From assembly GCA_947573795.1 (NCBI GenBank), contig CANPHE010000007.1, positions 1 to 64,000 on the forward strand: 64,000 bases of DNA. Direction: 5' to 3'. Source of the DNA: an uncultured Alistipes sp. GTDB lineage: Bacteria > Bacteroidota > Bacteroidia > Bacteroidales > Rikenellaceae. Of this stretch, positions 8,347-17,116 are shown piece by piece. The first letter of the stretch is position 1. Each line of letters begins with the position of its first letter. A program made the translations under genes and the position numbers. Below the pieces are notes generated by a model, which saw only the letters and a program-made list of their open reading frames with translations, searched no databases and had not been told where the DNA came from.

Positions 8347-10851
8347 TTAGAACAGCGCGACGAGGTGATAGACGATCCAGGCCAGCCCCCAGGCCAGCAG
8401 CGTGTTGTAAACGGCGGCTCCTACGGCCCATTTCCAGCCGGCTTCGGCTCCGATGGCCGAAATCGTGGCGATGCAGGGGAAGTAGAGCAGGATGAAGACC
8501 AGGAAGGCCGCGGCCGATGCGGTCGTGAAATCGCCGCTGGCGCGCAGTCGGGCCGGAAGCGACGCGTTGTCCGGAGTTTCGAGCAGTTCGATGGCCGGAG
8601 CGCCGTTTTCATCCGGATCGGCGACGTAGATCGTCGTCGAGGAGTCCGCACCGCCGATGATCGCAGCCTCCGGAACCGAAGATGCGGTCGCTTCTTCGGA
8701 GTAGAGTACGCCGATGGTGCTTACGACGATCTCTTTGGCCGGGACGCCCGAAAGAAGCGCCACGCCGGCTTTCCAATCGAGTCCCAGCGGCGAGAAAATC
8801 GGTTCGCACCCTTTGCCCAGGCGTCCGAGGTAGGAGTTTTCGTAATGCGTGACGCTGTGCGTGTCGGTTCGGTCGGTTCGGGGAAAATAGCTCAGCAGCC
8901 ACACGATGATCGATGCCACGAGGATCATGCCGCCCATTTTGCGCAGATATTGTGCGCATTTATCCCACATGTGCGACAGCGTGGTTTTCCACGTCGGCAG
9001 CCGGTAGGGCGGCAGTTCCATGACGAAGGGCGTTTCGTCGACCGGAAAGAGGAAGCGCCGCAGCAGCCGCGACGTAACCACGGCGACGACGACACCTAAT
9101 ATATAAAGCGCTGTCATAACGGCGCCGGCGTGGGCTGCGAAGAACGTTCCCGTGAGCAGGATGTAGATCGGCAGTCGGGCGCTGCACGACATGAAGGGGG
9201 TGATGAGGATGGTGATGAGCCGGCTGCTGCGGCTCTCGATGGTGCGGCAGGCCATGATCGCCGGGACGTTGCATCCGAAACCCATGATGAGCGGAATGAA
9301 CGATTTGCCGTGGAGCCCGACGCGGTGCATCACGCGGTCCATGATGAAGGCTGCGCGGGCCAGGTATCCCGAATCCTCCATGAAGGAGATGAACAGATAG
9401 AGGATCATGATGTTGGGCAGGAAGACGATGACGGCACCCACGCCGCCGATCACCCCGTCGGTCAGCAGATCGCGCAGGATGCCTTCGGGAACGAGCGTGC
9501 GCACGGCATCGCCGATCCATTCGACCAGCGCGGCGATCCACTCCTGCGGGTAGGCTCCCAGGTCGAACGTGCAGCGGAACATCAGCCACATCAGCACGAA
9601 GAAGATCGGAAAGCCCCACAGTTTGTGCGTCACGAAGGTGTCGATCACGGTCGTCGTCGTCACCGCTTCGCTCGTCCCGGGCGTGAAGGTCTCTTTCAGG
9701 GCGCCCTGGATGAATCCGTATTTCTGGTTGGCGAAGGCCGTTTCGACATCTTCGCCCAGGGCGTCGGCGATGCGGCGGGCTTCGCGGTCGCGCAGGGCGG
9801 ACCACTCTCCGTAGCGGGGACAGTCGTGCAGCAGGGCTTCGACCTGTCGGTCGCCTTCGAGCATCTTCATGGCGAAGTATCGGGGCGGGAAGGATTTGGG
9901 CAGCTCGTCGCGGTGGGCGCTCATGTCGGCGTTCAGCCGCCGAAGACCCTCTTCGATGCAGCTTCCCATGCCGATATGGATATGACGCACGCGCGCATCG
10001 CCGCCTTCGTAGACGCCGATCACGGTGTCGAGCAGCTCCTCGATGCCTTTGTTGTTGCGCGCCTCGACGGGAATCATCGGGATGCCCAGCATGGCGCCCA
10101 GACTTTCGTAGTCGAGCTTGGCGCCGCTGGCCTGCAACTCGTCGTACATGTTCAATGCCACGACCATGCGGGGATTGATGTCGATGAGTTCGGTGGTGAG
10201 GTAGAGGTTGCGTTCCAGATTCGATGCGACGACCGAGTTGATTACCACGTCGGGCGTTCGCTGCAACAGGTGTTCGCGTACGTAACGCTCCTCGGGCGTA
10301 TAGGCCGACAGGGCGTAGGTGCCCGGCAGATCGGTGATTTCGAAGCGGTAGCCGCGGTACGTGCGGTGTCCGACTTTGGCTCCGACCGTGACGCCGCTGT
10401 AATTGCCCACGTGTTCGTGACCGCCCGATATGGCATTGAAAAGCGATGTTTTGCCGCTGTTGGGATTGCCGATGAGCGCTACGGAGATCGTGCGGCTGTG
10501 GCGGCGGATCACTTCGTCGAGGGTGTTGCAGTCGCAAGCGTCGGCCGTCGTCGTCTCCGGGACCGGCGCAGTCTCGGTCGTCTCGGTCGTTGCGCGGCTT
10601 TTTTCGCCGAGTTCGCCGGCCGCTTCGTCGTCGGAAAGTACCACGACCATCTCCGCTTCGCTGCGGCGCAGCGAGATGTCGTATCCCATGATGTTGTATT
10701 CGATGGGGTCTTTCAGCGGGGCGTTCAGTTTTACGGTCACCCGCTGGCTGCGAACGAAGCCCATTTCCATAATCCTGCGGCGGAATCCTCCGTGCCCCAG
10801 TACTTTGAGTATCGTTGCCGATTCTCCGGTTTTCAGTTCGGACAGACGCAT
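8347..10851 (-). CDS. feoB: FeoA-FeoB fusion, ferrous iron transport protein
   Basis: N-terminal FeoA domain (MRLSELKTGESATILKVLGHGGFRRRIMEMGF) fused to FeoB GTPase (GNPNSGKTSLFNAISG, DLPGTYAL) and membrane domain. Confidence 0.95.
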   Translation of the reverse strand: MRLSELKTGESATILKVLGHGGFRRRIMEMGFVRSQRVTVKLNAPLKDPIEYNIMGYDISLRRSEAEMVVVLSDDEAAGELGEKSRATTETTETAPVPETTTADACDCNTLDEVIRRHSRTISVALIGNPNSGKTSLFNAISGGHEHVGNYSGVTVGAKVGHRTYRGYRFEITDLPGTYALSAYTPEERYVREHLLQRTPDVVINSVVASNLERNLYLTTELIDINPRMVVALNMYDELQASGAKLDYESLGAMLGIPMIPVEARNNKGIEELLDTVIGVYEGGDARVRHIHIGMGSCIEEGLRRLNADMSAHRDELPKSFPPRYFAMKMLEGDRQVEALLHDCPRYGEWSALRDREARRIADALGEDVETAFANQKYGFIQGALKETFTPGTSEAVTTTTVIDTFVTHKLWGFPIFFVLMWLMFRCTFDLGAYPQEWIAALVEWIGDAVRTLVPEGILRDLLTDGVIGGVGAVIVFLPNIMILYLFISFMEDSGYLARAAFIMDRVMHRVGLHGKSFIPLIMGFGCNVPAIMACRTIESRSSRLITILITPFMSCSARLPIYILLTGTFFAAHAGAVMTALYILGVVVAVVTSRLLRRFLFPVDETPFVMELPPYRLPTWKTTLSHMWDKCAQYLRKMGGMILVASIIVWLLSYFPRTDRTDTHSVTHYENSYLGRLGKGCEPIFSPLGLDWKAGVALLSGVPAKEIVVSTIGVLYSEEATASSVPEAAIIGGADSSTTIYVADPDENGAPAIELLETPDNASLPARLRASGDFTTASAAAFLVFILLYFPCIATISAIGAEAGWKWAVGAAVYNTLLAWGLAWIVYHLVALF

Positions 10852-10876
10852 AGTTGTTTTCGATTCTTTTCGGCCC

Positions 10877-10907
10877 CAAAGATACGTTTTTCATACCGGA
10901 TGCGCAA
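10877..10907 (-). promoter_or_regulatory. feoAB promoter
   Basis: Minus strand TTG-N20-TATCTTTG immediately upstream of feoAB. Confidence 0.7.
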
Positions 10908-11112
10908 TCCCTATTTGTAGGTAGGGACCGGTCGATCGTCCGAACGCAATCGCGACGTGGAACGGGGCGCCGTGCGGGGTACTTACGGGGATGCCGGGAA
11001 TAGCTTCTCGGGCGCTTTCGGCCCGGTTTTTGTTCGGAAGGTCGCAGCAGGGAATTGCGGGAGGCCGTTTGCCGGTCGGTCGCTCGGATGCGTTCCGAGA
11101 ACCGGTGCGTGC

Positions 11113-11592
11113 TCAGCTTCGGTAGATCAACGCCACGGCGCTTACCGAGACGCCCTCCTCGCGCCCTTCGAACCCGAGATGCTCTGTGGTCGTGGCTTTG
11201 ACCGACACCCGGTCATCGTCCACACCCATTGCTCCGGCCATCGCAGCGCGCATGGCATCGATATGCGGTCTCAGTTTGGGCCGTTGCATGCGGATCGTGC
11301 AGTCCACATTCCCGATTTCATAGCCTTTTTCGCGCAGCAGTGCCGCCGTGCGTCGCAGCAGTATCTTCGAGTCTATCCCGGAATACTCGTCCGAGGTGTC
11401 GGGGAAATGGAGCCCGATATCCCCCAATGCCGCGGCACCCAACAGGGCGTCGCATACGGCATGGATCGCCACGTCGCCGTCCGAATGGGCGATGCAGCCT
11501 TTCGAGTGGGGAAGCGCTACGCCTCCCAAAACCAGCGGCAGCCCGTCGGCGAGGGCGTGCACGTCGTATCCGTGTCCGATTCTGAAATCCAT
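11113..11592 (-). CDS. ispF: 2-C-methyl-D-erythritol 2,4-cyclodiphosphate synthase
   Basis: MDFRIGHGYDVHALADG...HSDGDVAIHAVCDALLGAAALGDIGLHFPD. Confidence 0.96.
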   Translation of the reverse strand: MDFRIGHGYDVHALADGLPLVLGGVALPHSKGCIAHSDGDVAIHAVCDALLGAAALGDIGLHFPDTSDEYSGIDSKILLRRTAALLREKGYEIGNVDCTIRMQRPKLRPHIDAMRAAMAGAMGVDDDRVSVKATTTEHLGFEGREEGVSVSAVALIYRS

Positions 11593-11609
11593 GGTGCGGA
11601 GTTTTTCGG

Positions 11610-11690
11610 CAAAGATACGAATAAGCCTCGGAAAAAGGCAAGCTCGTTTGCCTTTTTCCGAGGCGCAGTATCTTCGGTGCGGCCGAAACC
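11610..11690 (-). repeat. Dispersed promoter repeat, hairpin-bearing variant, driving ispF
   Basis: Minus strand ...CGCCTCGGAAAAAGGCAA-ACGAGC-TTGCCTTTTTCCGAGGCTTATTCGTATCTTTG; 16-bp perfect stem 11626-11641/11648-11663. Confidence 0.75.
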
Positions 11691-11730
11691 CGAAAGGTCC
11701 GTTTGCCGGAAGAAAGACCCGACGTCAAAC

Positions 11731-11765
11731 AAAAAGCGCATCTCCGTTGCTGAGATGCGCTTTTT
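11731..11765 (-). terminator. Hairpin terminator downstream of the OmpH-family gene
   Basis: AAAAAGCGCATCTC-N7-GAGATGCGCTTTTT. Confidence 0.85.
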
Positions 11766-11784
11766 CGGTCGAGCCTGTCGAACC

Positions 11785-12360
11785 CTATTTTTTCTTGTCG
11801 GCGGCGTAGAGCTCGTTTACCTTGGCCAGTACGGCGGAAGTGATGTTGAGCGTCGTGTCGGCATCGATGAGCGCCGTGGCGTTGACGATCAGTTTGTACT
11901 TCTTGTCGGCGTTGATCTCCTGCACGGCGCGCTGCAACAAGTCCTGTGCACGGTTGGTGAATACGTAGTTCTCCTCGTCGAGGGTCTGAGCCTCTTTCTG
12001 CGCCGAGTTCTGATAGGCGGCGATGCGCTTCTCGATGGCCTGCTGCTGGTTCTGGGCATCGATGGTCGTAATCAGACCTTTCTGATACTTCTCCTGGAGG
12101 GCGGCGGCTTCGGCCTGGAGATTCTTCTCCTTCTGGGCCCAGCTCTTCTGCGCCTTCTGGGTCTTCTCCTGGAGGGCGGCGCCTTCGTTCAGGTAAAGGT
12201 CGCACTGAGCCAGGACGGCTTCCACCTGTACATAGGCCATGTCATTGGTCGTCACTTCGTTGGCGATTTCGACCGCGGCCTCTGCGGGCTGTGCGGGTTT
12301 CGAGTCGCAGGCCGTCAGGGCGAGTGCTGCCGCCAGGGCCGTAAAAATCGTTTTTTTCAT
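11785..12360 (-). CDS. OmpH/Skp-family periplasmic chaperone, probable lipoprotein
   Basis: MKKTIFTALAAALALTACDSK lipobox; coiled-coil; ...NYVFTNRAQDLLQRAVQEIN. Confidence 0.8.
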   Translation of the reverse strand: MKKTIFTALAAALALTACDSKPAQPAEAAVEIANEVTTNDMAYVQVEAVLAQCDLYLNEGAALQEKTQKAQKSWAQKEKNLQAEAAALQEKYQKGLITTIDAQNQQQAIEKRIAAYQNSAQKEAQTLDEENYVFTNRAQDLLQRAVQEINADKKYKLIVNATALIDADTTLNITSAVLAKVNELYAADKKK

Positions 12361-12476
12361 AACGGAATATCGGTTTTTAGTTAATTATTCGCATCAGAGA
12401 CACAAAGGTAAAAAAAAATCTTTATTTTTGTTGCGCACGAACTAAAAATGAAGGTCGAAATCATACCTTTTAATAC

Positions 12477-13061
12477 ATGTACGAATATATCAACGGAACG
12501 GTCGCCGAAGCGGCTCCGACTTATGCCGTGATCGATGCGGGGGGAGTGGGGTATTATCTCCATATTTCGCTCGAAACGTTTTCGGCGATCGAGCATGCTC
12601 GCGAAGCCAAACTCTACGTTCACCATATCGTGCGCGAGGATGCGCAGCAGCTTTACGGATTTTCCTCCAAGATCGAACGCGAACTCTTCAGGCTGCTGAT
12701 CGGCGTTTCGGGCGTGGGCGGCAATACGGCGCGCATGATTCTTTCCACCTATTCCCCGCGGGAGTTGCAGGGTATCATCTCCGCGGGCAACGCCGTGCTG
12801 CTTAAGAACGTGAAGGGGCTGGGGCTGAAAACGGCCCAGAAGATCATCGTCGACCTGAGCGGAAAACTCACGGCACTCGCAGGCGACGGGACGGCGGAGA
12901 CTGCCGCTCCGGCTGCCGCGGAGTTCGACGAGGCGCTCGCGGCATTGGTCATGCTGGGATTTCCGCGGACGGCGGCCGAGAAGGTGCTGCGTGCCGTCGT
13001 GCGCGAAACATCTTCCGTTTCGGTCGAGGAAATGGTGCGTGCGGCTCTTAAGAAATTGTAA
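12477..13061 (+). CDS. ruvA: Holliday junction branch migration protein RuvA
   Basis: MYEYINGTVAEAAPTYAVIDAGGVGYYLHISLETF...LLIGVSGVGGNTARMILS. Confidence 0.95.
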   Translation: MYEYINGTVAEAAPTYAVIDAGGVGYYLHISLETFSAIEHAREAKLYVHHIVREDAQQLYGFSSKIERELFRLLIGVSGVGGNTARMILSTYSPRELQGIISAGNAVLLKNVKGLGLKTAQKIIVDLSGKLTALAGDGTAETAAPAAAEFDEALAALVMLGFPRTAAEKVLRAVVRETSSVSVEEMVRAALKKL

Positions 13062-13106
13062 ACGGTCCGAATGCGGCTCGAACGGGGCGATAGGATGCTT
13101 TCGCCC

Positions 13107-13137
13107 TTGTGCGGGCCGAAAATTTGTTCTATCTTTG
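13107..13137 (+). promoter_or_regulatory. Promoter of a small membrane-protein gene
   Basis: TTG-N20-TATCTTTG. Confidence 0.7.
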
Positions 13138-13168
13138 CGTTCGATAACCGATATTGATTGATAGATTT

Positions 13169-13318
13169 ATGGGAAACATACCGTTCGGATTCGTGTTGCT
13201 TCTTCTGGGGTTCTTCGCCGGAGCGCTCGTCTTGACGATCGTTTTGTTCGCTATCAAACAGAAACGGTTGCAACGCCTCAAAGACCCCCACAGAGATTAT
13301 TATCGCAATAGAGGATAG
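13169..13318 (+). CDS. 49-aa small single-TM membrane protein (not in supplied ORF track)
   Basis: ATG...TAG: MGNIPFGFVLLLLGFFAGALVLTIVLFAIKQKRLQRLKDPHRDYYRNRG; consensus promoter upstream, terminator at stop codon. Confidence 0.65.
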   Translation: MGNIPFGFVLLLLGFFAGALVLTIVLFAIKQKRLQRLKDPHRDYYRNRG

Positions 13319-13337
13319 CCGTCGGCTATCCTTTTTC
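13312..13337 (+). terminator. Intrinsic terminator overlapping the stop codon of the 49-aa ORF
   Basis: AGGATAGCC-GTC-GGCTATCCT followed by T-run. Confidence 0.85.
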
Positions 13338-13495
13338 GTCGTATTCTGCCCTCCGGGCGATTCCCGAATCGAGGCTGCCCGATCGACCGGATAACCGTGC
13401 CGGAAATTCTTTTCGGCGCCGGACGCGGGTTCTTCGCGCGTTTTTCCGATTTTATGTTCGGAAATCGGATTGTTTTCGTATATTTGCACGATTGT

Positions 13496-14116
13496 ATGCC
13501 CATGAATAAACTGTTTTTCATCCGGATCATTGCCGCGTTGGCGGTGTTCGCGTCGGCGGGATGCTCCGACAAGGAGGATATTCTGCCCGGTCAGCGCGAG
13601 CGGATCGTCACGTTCCTCGAACGGACGCATGTGCCGCATCTGGTCGAAGCGTCGCAGGTGGAGCCGGATACCGAAACGCCGTTCTACACCGTGACGGGCG
13701 ACGCCGCCTACCGTTACATCGTCTCCCAATACAATCCCGATCGGGTGAACTGGCCCGAGGTGACCTCCCGTTCGAAGGTGTCGATCGTTTTCGAGCTTTA
13801 TGTGCTCGACGCGACGGGCTCGATCACCCAGATCGCCGAGGATCGGTTGCCCGAATATTCGAACGATCCGGCGCTGAAGGCGGCCTATGAGGCGGCGGGG
13901 CTGAATACCGAATACTGGTCGTTCGAACCGCTGGAGATCGATATGCGCAGCGGCGACATACTAAAAGGACTGCGCAGTGCGTTAGTGGGATGCCGGCAAG
14001 GCGACCGGGCGGAGGTCTACATGACCTACAACATGGCTTACGGCGACGAATATTTCGGCGTCGTTCCGAAGCAGAGCCCTCTGGCGGTGATGTTCACGGT
14101 GGAGAAAGTAGAATAA
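13496..14116 (+). CDS. FKBP-like peptidyl-prolyl isomerase-type lipoprotein
   Basis: Lipobox VFASAGCSD; C-terminal FKBP-like strands CRQGDRAEVYMTYNMAYGDEYFGVVPKQSPLAVMFTVEKVE. Confidence 0.65.
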   Translation: MPMNKLFFIRIIAALAVFASAGCSDKEDILPGQRERIVTFLERTHVPHLVEASQVEPDTETPFYTVTGDAAYRYIVSQYNPDRVNWPEVTSRSKVSIVFELYVLDATGSITQIAEDRLPEYSNDPALKAAYEAAGLNTEYWSFEPLEIDMRSGDILKGLRSALVGCRQGDRAEVYMTYNMAYGDEYFGVVPKQSPLAVMFTVEKVE

Positions 14117-14131
14117 TTTAACCTGAAGATA

Positions 14132-15712
14132 ATGAATTTTTTCAAACGATTTCTGTGCTTATCGACTTTCGGCCTGCTGTTGGCCGTGTCGTGCGCCAAG
14201 GAGGAAACCGGATCGTTCGATGAGCTGGAAAACCAGTCGCTCAAAGCGTGGATCACGCAGCATCGTCCGGAACTGGTGGGCAACTACCAGGAGGAGGGCG
14301 GCTATTATGTCGACGTGATCGAGGCGGGCGATGCGTCGGCCGCACCGGTCAACGATACGATCTGCTGGGTGTCGTTCGATTTTACGGGGCGCGATTTGGC
14401 CGGAAACATCATCCTCACGCGCAATGCCGCCAATGCCAACCAGGTCGGAACGTTTACCCGTTATACCCATTACGTGCCCTATTACCGCTATTGCGGCGAA
14501 TATAACCTCAATTTGCTCGAAGGTACCCACCTGGCCATGCGCAATACGCTGCATCTGGACAAGGACTACGCTGCGGCACGCGGCCTGGCAGAAGATTTCC
14601 TGCTCCGCGAGGGTTCCGTAGTGGAACTCTACCTGCCTTCGCGTGTGGTCGGTTCGGGCGGCGTCTCCGCATCGGGCGGTTACGAGGGGCAGTATTCGCT
14701 CGACGCGCGGCGGCCTTATTTCGTGCGGATGGAGATTTGCGAACGCGTCAAGAATCCGCTCGAAAAGGAGGGCGACGAGGTGGACGCCTTCTGCGAGATG
14801 CCGCTCAACGGCGGATTGAAGGTCTACAACAAAGACGAGAAGGACCCCGATACCAAGCCGCTGCCTGAGGATCCGAAGGACCCCGAACATCCCTACAACA
14901 TCGCCGAGCGGTGGGTGAGCGTCAACGACTCCATTCCGCAGGTCTATGTCAACTATCGCTACGATCCTGCGCGGGATCGGATCGCTTATCCCAAGGCCTA
15001 TAATCCGGCCGGAACGCCTGCGGGGAACCCCTACAAGGATTTCGCCGCTATGGAGGAGGAGATTCACCAGGCCCTCGTCAAGCGGTTCCATGCCGACGGC
15101 GAGGAGCCCTACGAAGGTGTCGAGGTGCTCGATGCCGATACGGTGAAACTGAGCGGTACGGCCAATATCTGGTATATCACGCGTTTCCTCGACGGTTTCA
15201 TCATCGATACGAATATCGACGAGGTGAAGCAGATCGCTTTCGGCGAGGTGAAAAGTTCGGGTTCGGCGACTTCCTATACGCCCGAGGAGGGCGGGATGAT
15301 TACCTCGTGGTATTATACTATCCCGAACCTCAAATACGGCCAATGGGCGGCGATGATTACCTCTTCGACGAATGCCTACGGCTCGGTCGGCGTGTCGGGC
15401 GGAACGAATACCAGTACGTCGAACAGCGGTTATTCGAGCGCTTATCTCGACTATCTCAACTACATGAGTTATGCCAATGCCTATTACGGCAGCAGCGGCT
15501 ATTATAACCCTTATTACGGCGGTTATTACGGCTACGGAGGTTACGGATCGGGGTACTACGATCCCTATTACGGCTACGGTTATGGCTACGGTTACGGCGG
15601 TTATGGCGACTACGGAGATACCACGACGACGACCGAGACGAGCATCACGACCGAGATTCCGCCTTTTACACCGCTTATTTTCGAAATTTACATCGAACCG
15701 AAATCGAACTGA
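14132..15712 (+). CDS. Large FKBP-like lipoprotein with Gly/Tyr-rich low-complexity insertion
   Basis: Lipobox LLLAVSCAK; region GSSGYYNPYYGGYYGYGGYGSGYYDPYYGYGYGYGYGGYGDYG followed by IPPFTPLIFEIYIEPKSN; adjacent to the smaller paralogue-like gene. Confidence 0.6.
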   Translation: MNFFKRFLCLSTFGLLLAVSCAKEETGSFDELENQSLKAWITQHRPELVGNYQEEGGYYVDVIEAGDASAAPVNDTICWVSFDFTGRDLAGNIILTRNAANANQVGTFTRYTHYVPYYRYCGEYNLNLLEGTHLAMRNTLHLDKDYAAARGLAEDFLLREGSVVELYLPSRVVGSGGVSASGGYEGQYSLDARRPYFVRMEICERVKNPLEKEGDEVDAFCEMPLNGGLKVYNKDEKDPDTKPLPEDPKDPEHPYNIAERWVSVNDSIPQVYVNYRYDPARDRIAYPKAYNPAGTPAGNPYKDFAAMEEEIHQALVKRFHADGEEPYEGVEVLDADTVKLSGTANIWYITRFLDGFIIDTNIDEVKQIAFGEVKSSGSATSYTPEEGGMITSWYYTIPNLKYGQWAAMITSSTNAYGSVGVSGGTNTSTSNSGYSSAYLDYLNYMSYANAYYGSSGYYNPYYGGYYGYGGYGSGYYDPYYGYGYGYGYGGYGDYGDTTTTTETSITTEIPPFTPLIFEIYIEPKSN

Positions 15713-15888
15713 TCTTTTCGGTCTCGGATTCGACGAAACGGACCGCATCTCCCGCAAATGGGGATGCGGTTTGTTCGTTTCGGCCTTTTTTTGTCTTTTT
15801 GCGGTGCTTTTCCCGGTGAAAATTTGGTAGTTCGAAAAAAAAACCTTAATTTAGTTGTGCAGAAATATCAACCAAAAATTCAACGGAT

Positions 15889-16131
15889 ATGATTATTACA
15901 TTTAACGAATTGCGCCGTATCAAGGACCGGCTGCCGAGCGGCAGCTCCCAGCGCATCGCAGACGAATTGGGTATCGACGTGGAGGCTGTCCGCAACTATT
16001 TCGGCGGAAAGCATGAGGCGAAGGAGTGCGTAGGCGTGCATTTCGAGCCGGGGCCGGACGGCGGCGTGGTTACGCTGGACGATACGACGATCCTCGACGT
16101 GGCGATGCGTATCCTCGGAGAGCAGAAGTAA
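15889..16131 (+). CDS. Small conserved putative DNA-binding protein
   Basis: MIITFNELRRIKDRLPSGSSQRIADELGIDVEAVRNYFGGKHEAKE..., HTH-like spacing. Confidence 0.55.
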   Translation: MIITFNELRRIKDRLPSGSSQRIADELGIDVEAVRNYFGGKHEAKECVGVHFEPGPDGGVVTLDDTTILDVAMRILGEQK

Positions 16132-16364
16132 TCTTTTCGTCGGCCATCGGAGCGCCTGCGGCCGGTACGGGTCGTGGGTTTGCGGTAATTCCGGCCTGTC
16201 TTTGAATCCGATTGCTGGTTCCTGCCTGTATGACCGGATGTTTCGAATTCGGTTTTCGAAGCGGTTACTGGTTTTCAGGGTACTCGCAGGAGGCTTCGAG
16301 TGCAGTCGTTTTTCGGAATTCCGCAGATATGGTTAAGACCTTATGGCCGATGGAATCGGTATAG

Positions 16365-16387
16365 GCCCGCTTTCGAGCGGGCTTTTT
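16365..16387 (+). terminator. Intrinsic terminator
   Basis: GCCCGCT-TTCG-AGCGGGC-TTTTT. Confidence 0.8.
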
Positions 16388-16606
16388 CGTGGGTTTTTGT
16401 AGAGGTGAAGTGAGAAACGCTTTTCGCAGCGTCCGGTTAAGGGCGGGCAATTCAGAATTACTTTTTTAGAGCCGGAGCCAATTAATATAAATATTGGTTG
16501 TTCTGTTGTTGGCGTGTCGTAGCCTGCGGGGTGAGCGTAGCGAGCCTCCGCCCGGGGGAGGCTACGGCTCGCGCGATCCTGCGGATCGCAGTTTTGGGGA
16601 ATAATC

Positions 16607-16804
16607 ATCTTCGGCGGCTGGACCGGTACACCAAAGGTGCGAGCCGCCGAAGATGCAATGCCGAGGCGTTGCATTTTAGCGAAAGACGGGTTGCAGTCTG
16701 CGGAGGCCCGGCTAAGAGTCGGGGCATAAGTTATAGCGGGTTGCAGCCTGCGAGGCACGCGAAGCGGGCCTTCGCCGCCGAAGGCTGTGGCCCGCGCAGC
16801 TCGG
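16607..16804. repeat. Cluster of inverted repeats in a structured intergenic region
   Basis: ATCTTCGGCGGCT/AGCCGCCGAAGAT (16607-16619/16642-16654), TGCAATGCC/GGCGTTGCA, GCGGGCCTTCGCCGCCGAAGGCTGTGGCCCGC (16764-); the last is similar to 48998-49041. Confidence 0.7.
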
Positions 16805-16988
16805 AAAGCCGCTGTTTGCAGGAACCGGTTGCACTCGTTGCGAGACGTAGCCTGTGGGGGCGAGCCTCCGTCAGGAGCTTGTGCAGTCTTTCCGGCCGCA
16901 TTTTTTCGAGTCGCGGCGGGGGGCGAGACTGCTTTTCTCGGCTTTCGGCGTGCCAAAATGCCCGATGAATCGTGCCGAAAACGCCATT

Positions 16989-17018
16989 TTCTGCCAAGTG
17001 ACTGACATTTTGGCAGAA
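16989..17018 (+). promoter_or_regulatory. Palindromic element in the dnaK promoter region
   Basis: TTCTGCCAA-N12-TTGGCAGAA about 100 nt upstream of dnaK ATG, just before GACCTTTG. Confidence 0.5.
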
Positions 17019-17116
17019 TCTTTCGATTGGTACGACCTTTGTTCGTTAGAGATGCGTCGTCGCAAAATAAGGAGCGGCGTAAAACAGAAACAAACAATTA
17101 TAAATCTTATACGATT

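Noticed and set aside
8347-10851. FeoA-FeoB fusion as a novelty
   Set aside because: Such fusions are common in Bacteroidetes; reported only as a feature.
14159-15757. 532-aa minus-strand ORF with Val/Ile-rich repeats
   Set aside because: It is the antisense reading of the Gly/Tyr-rich coding repeat.
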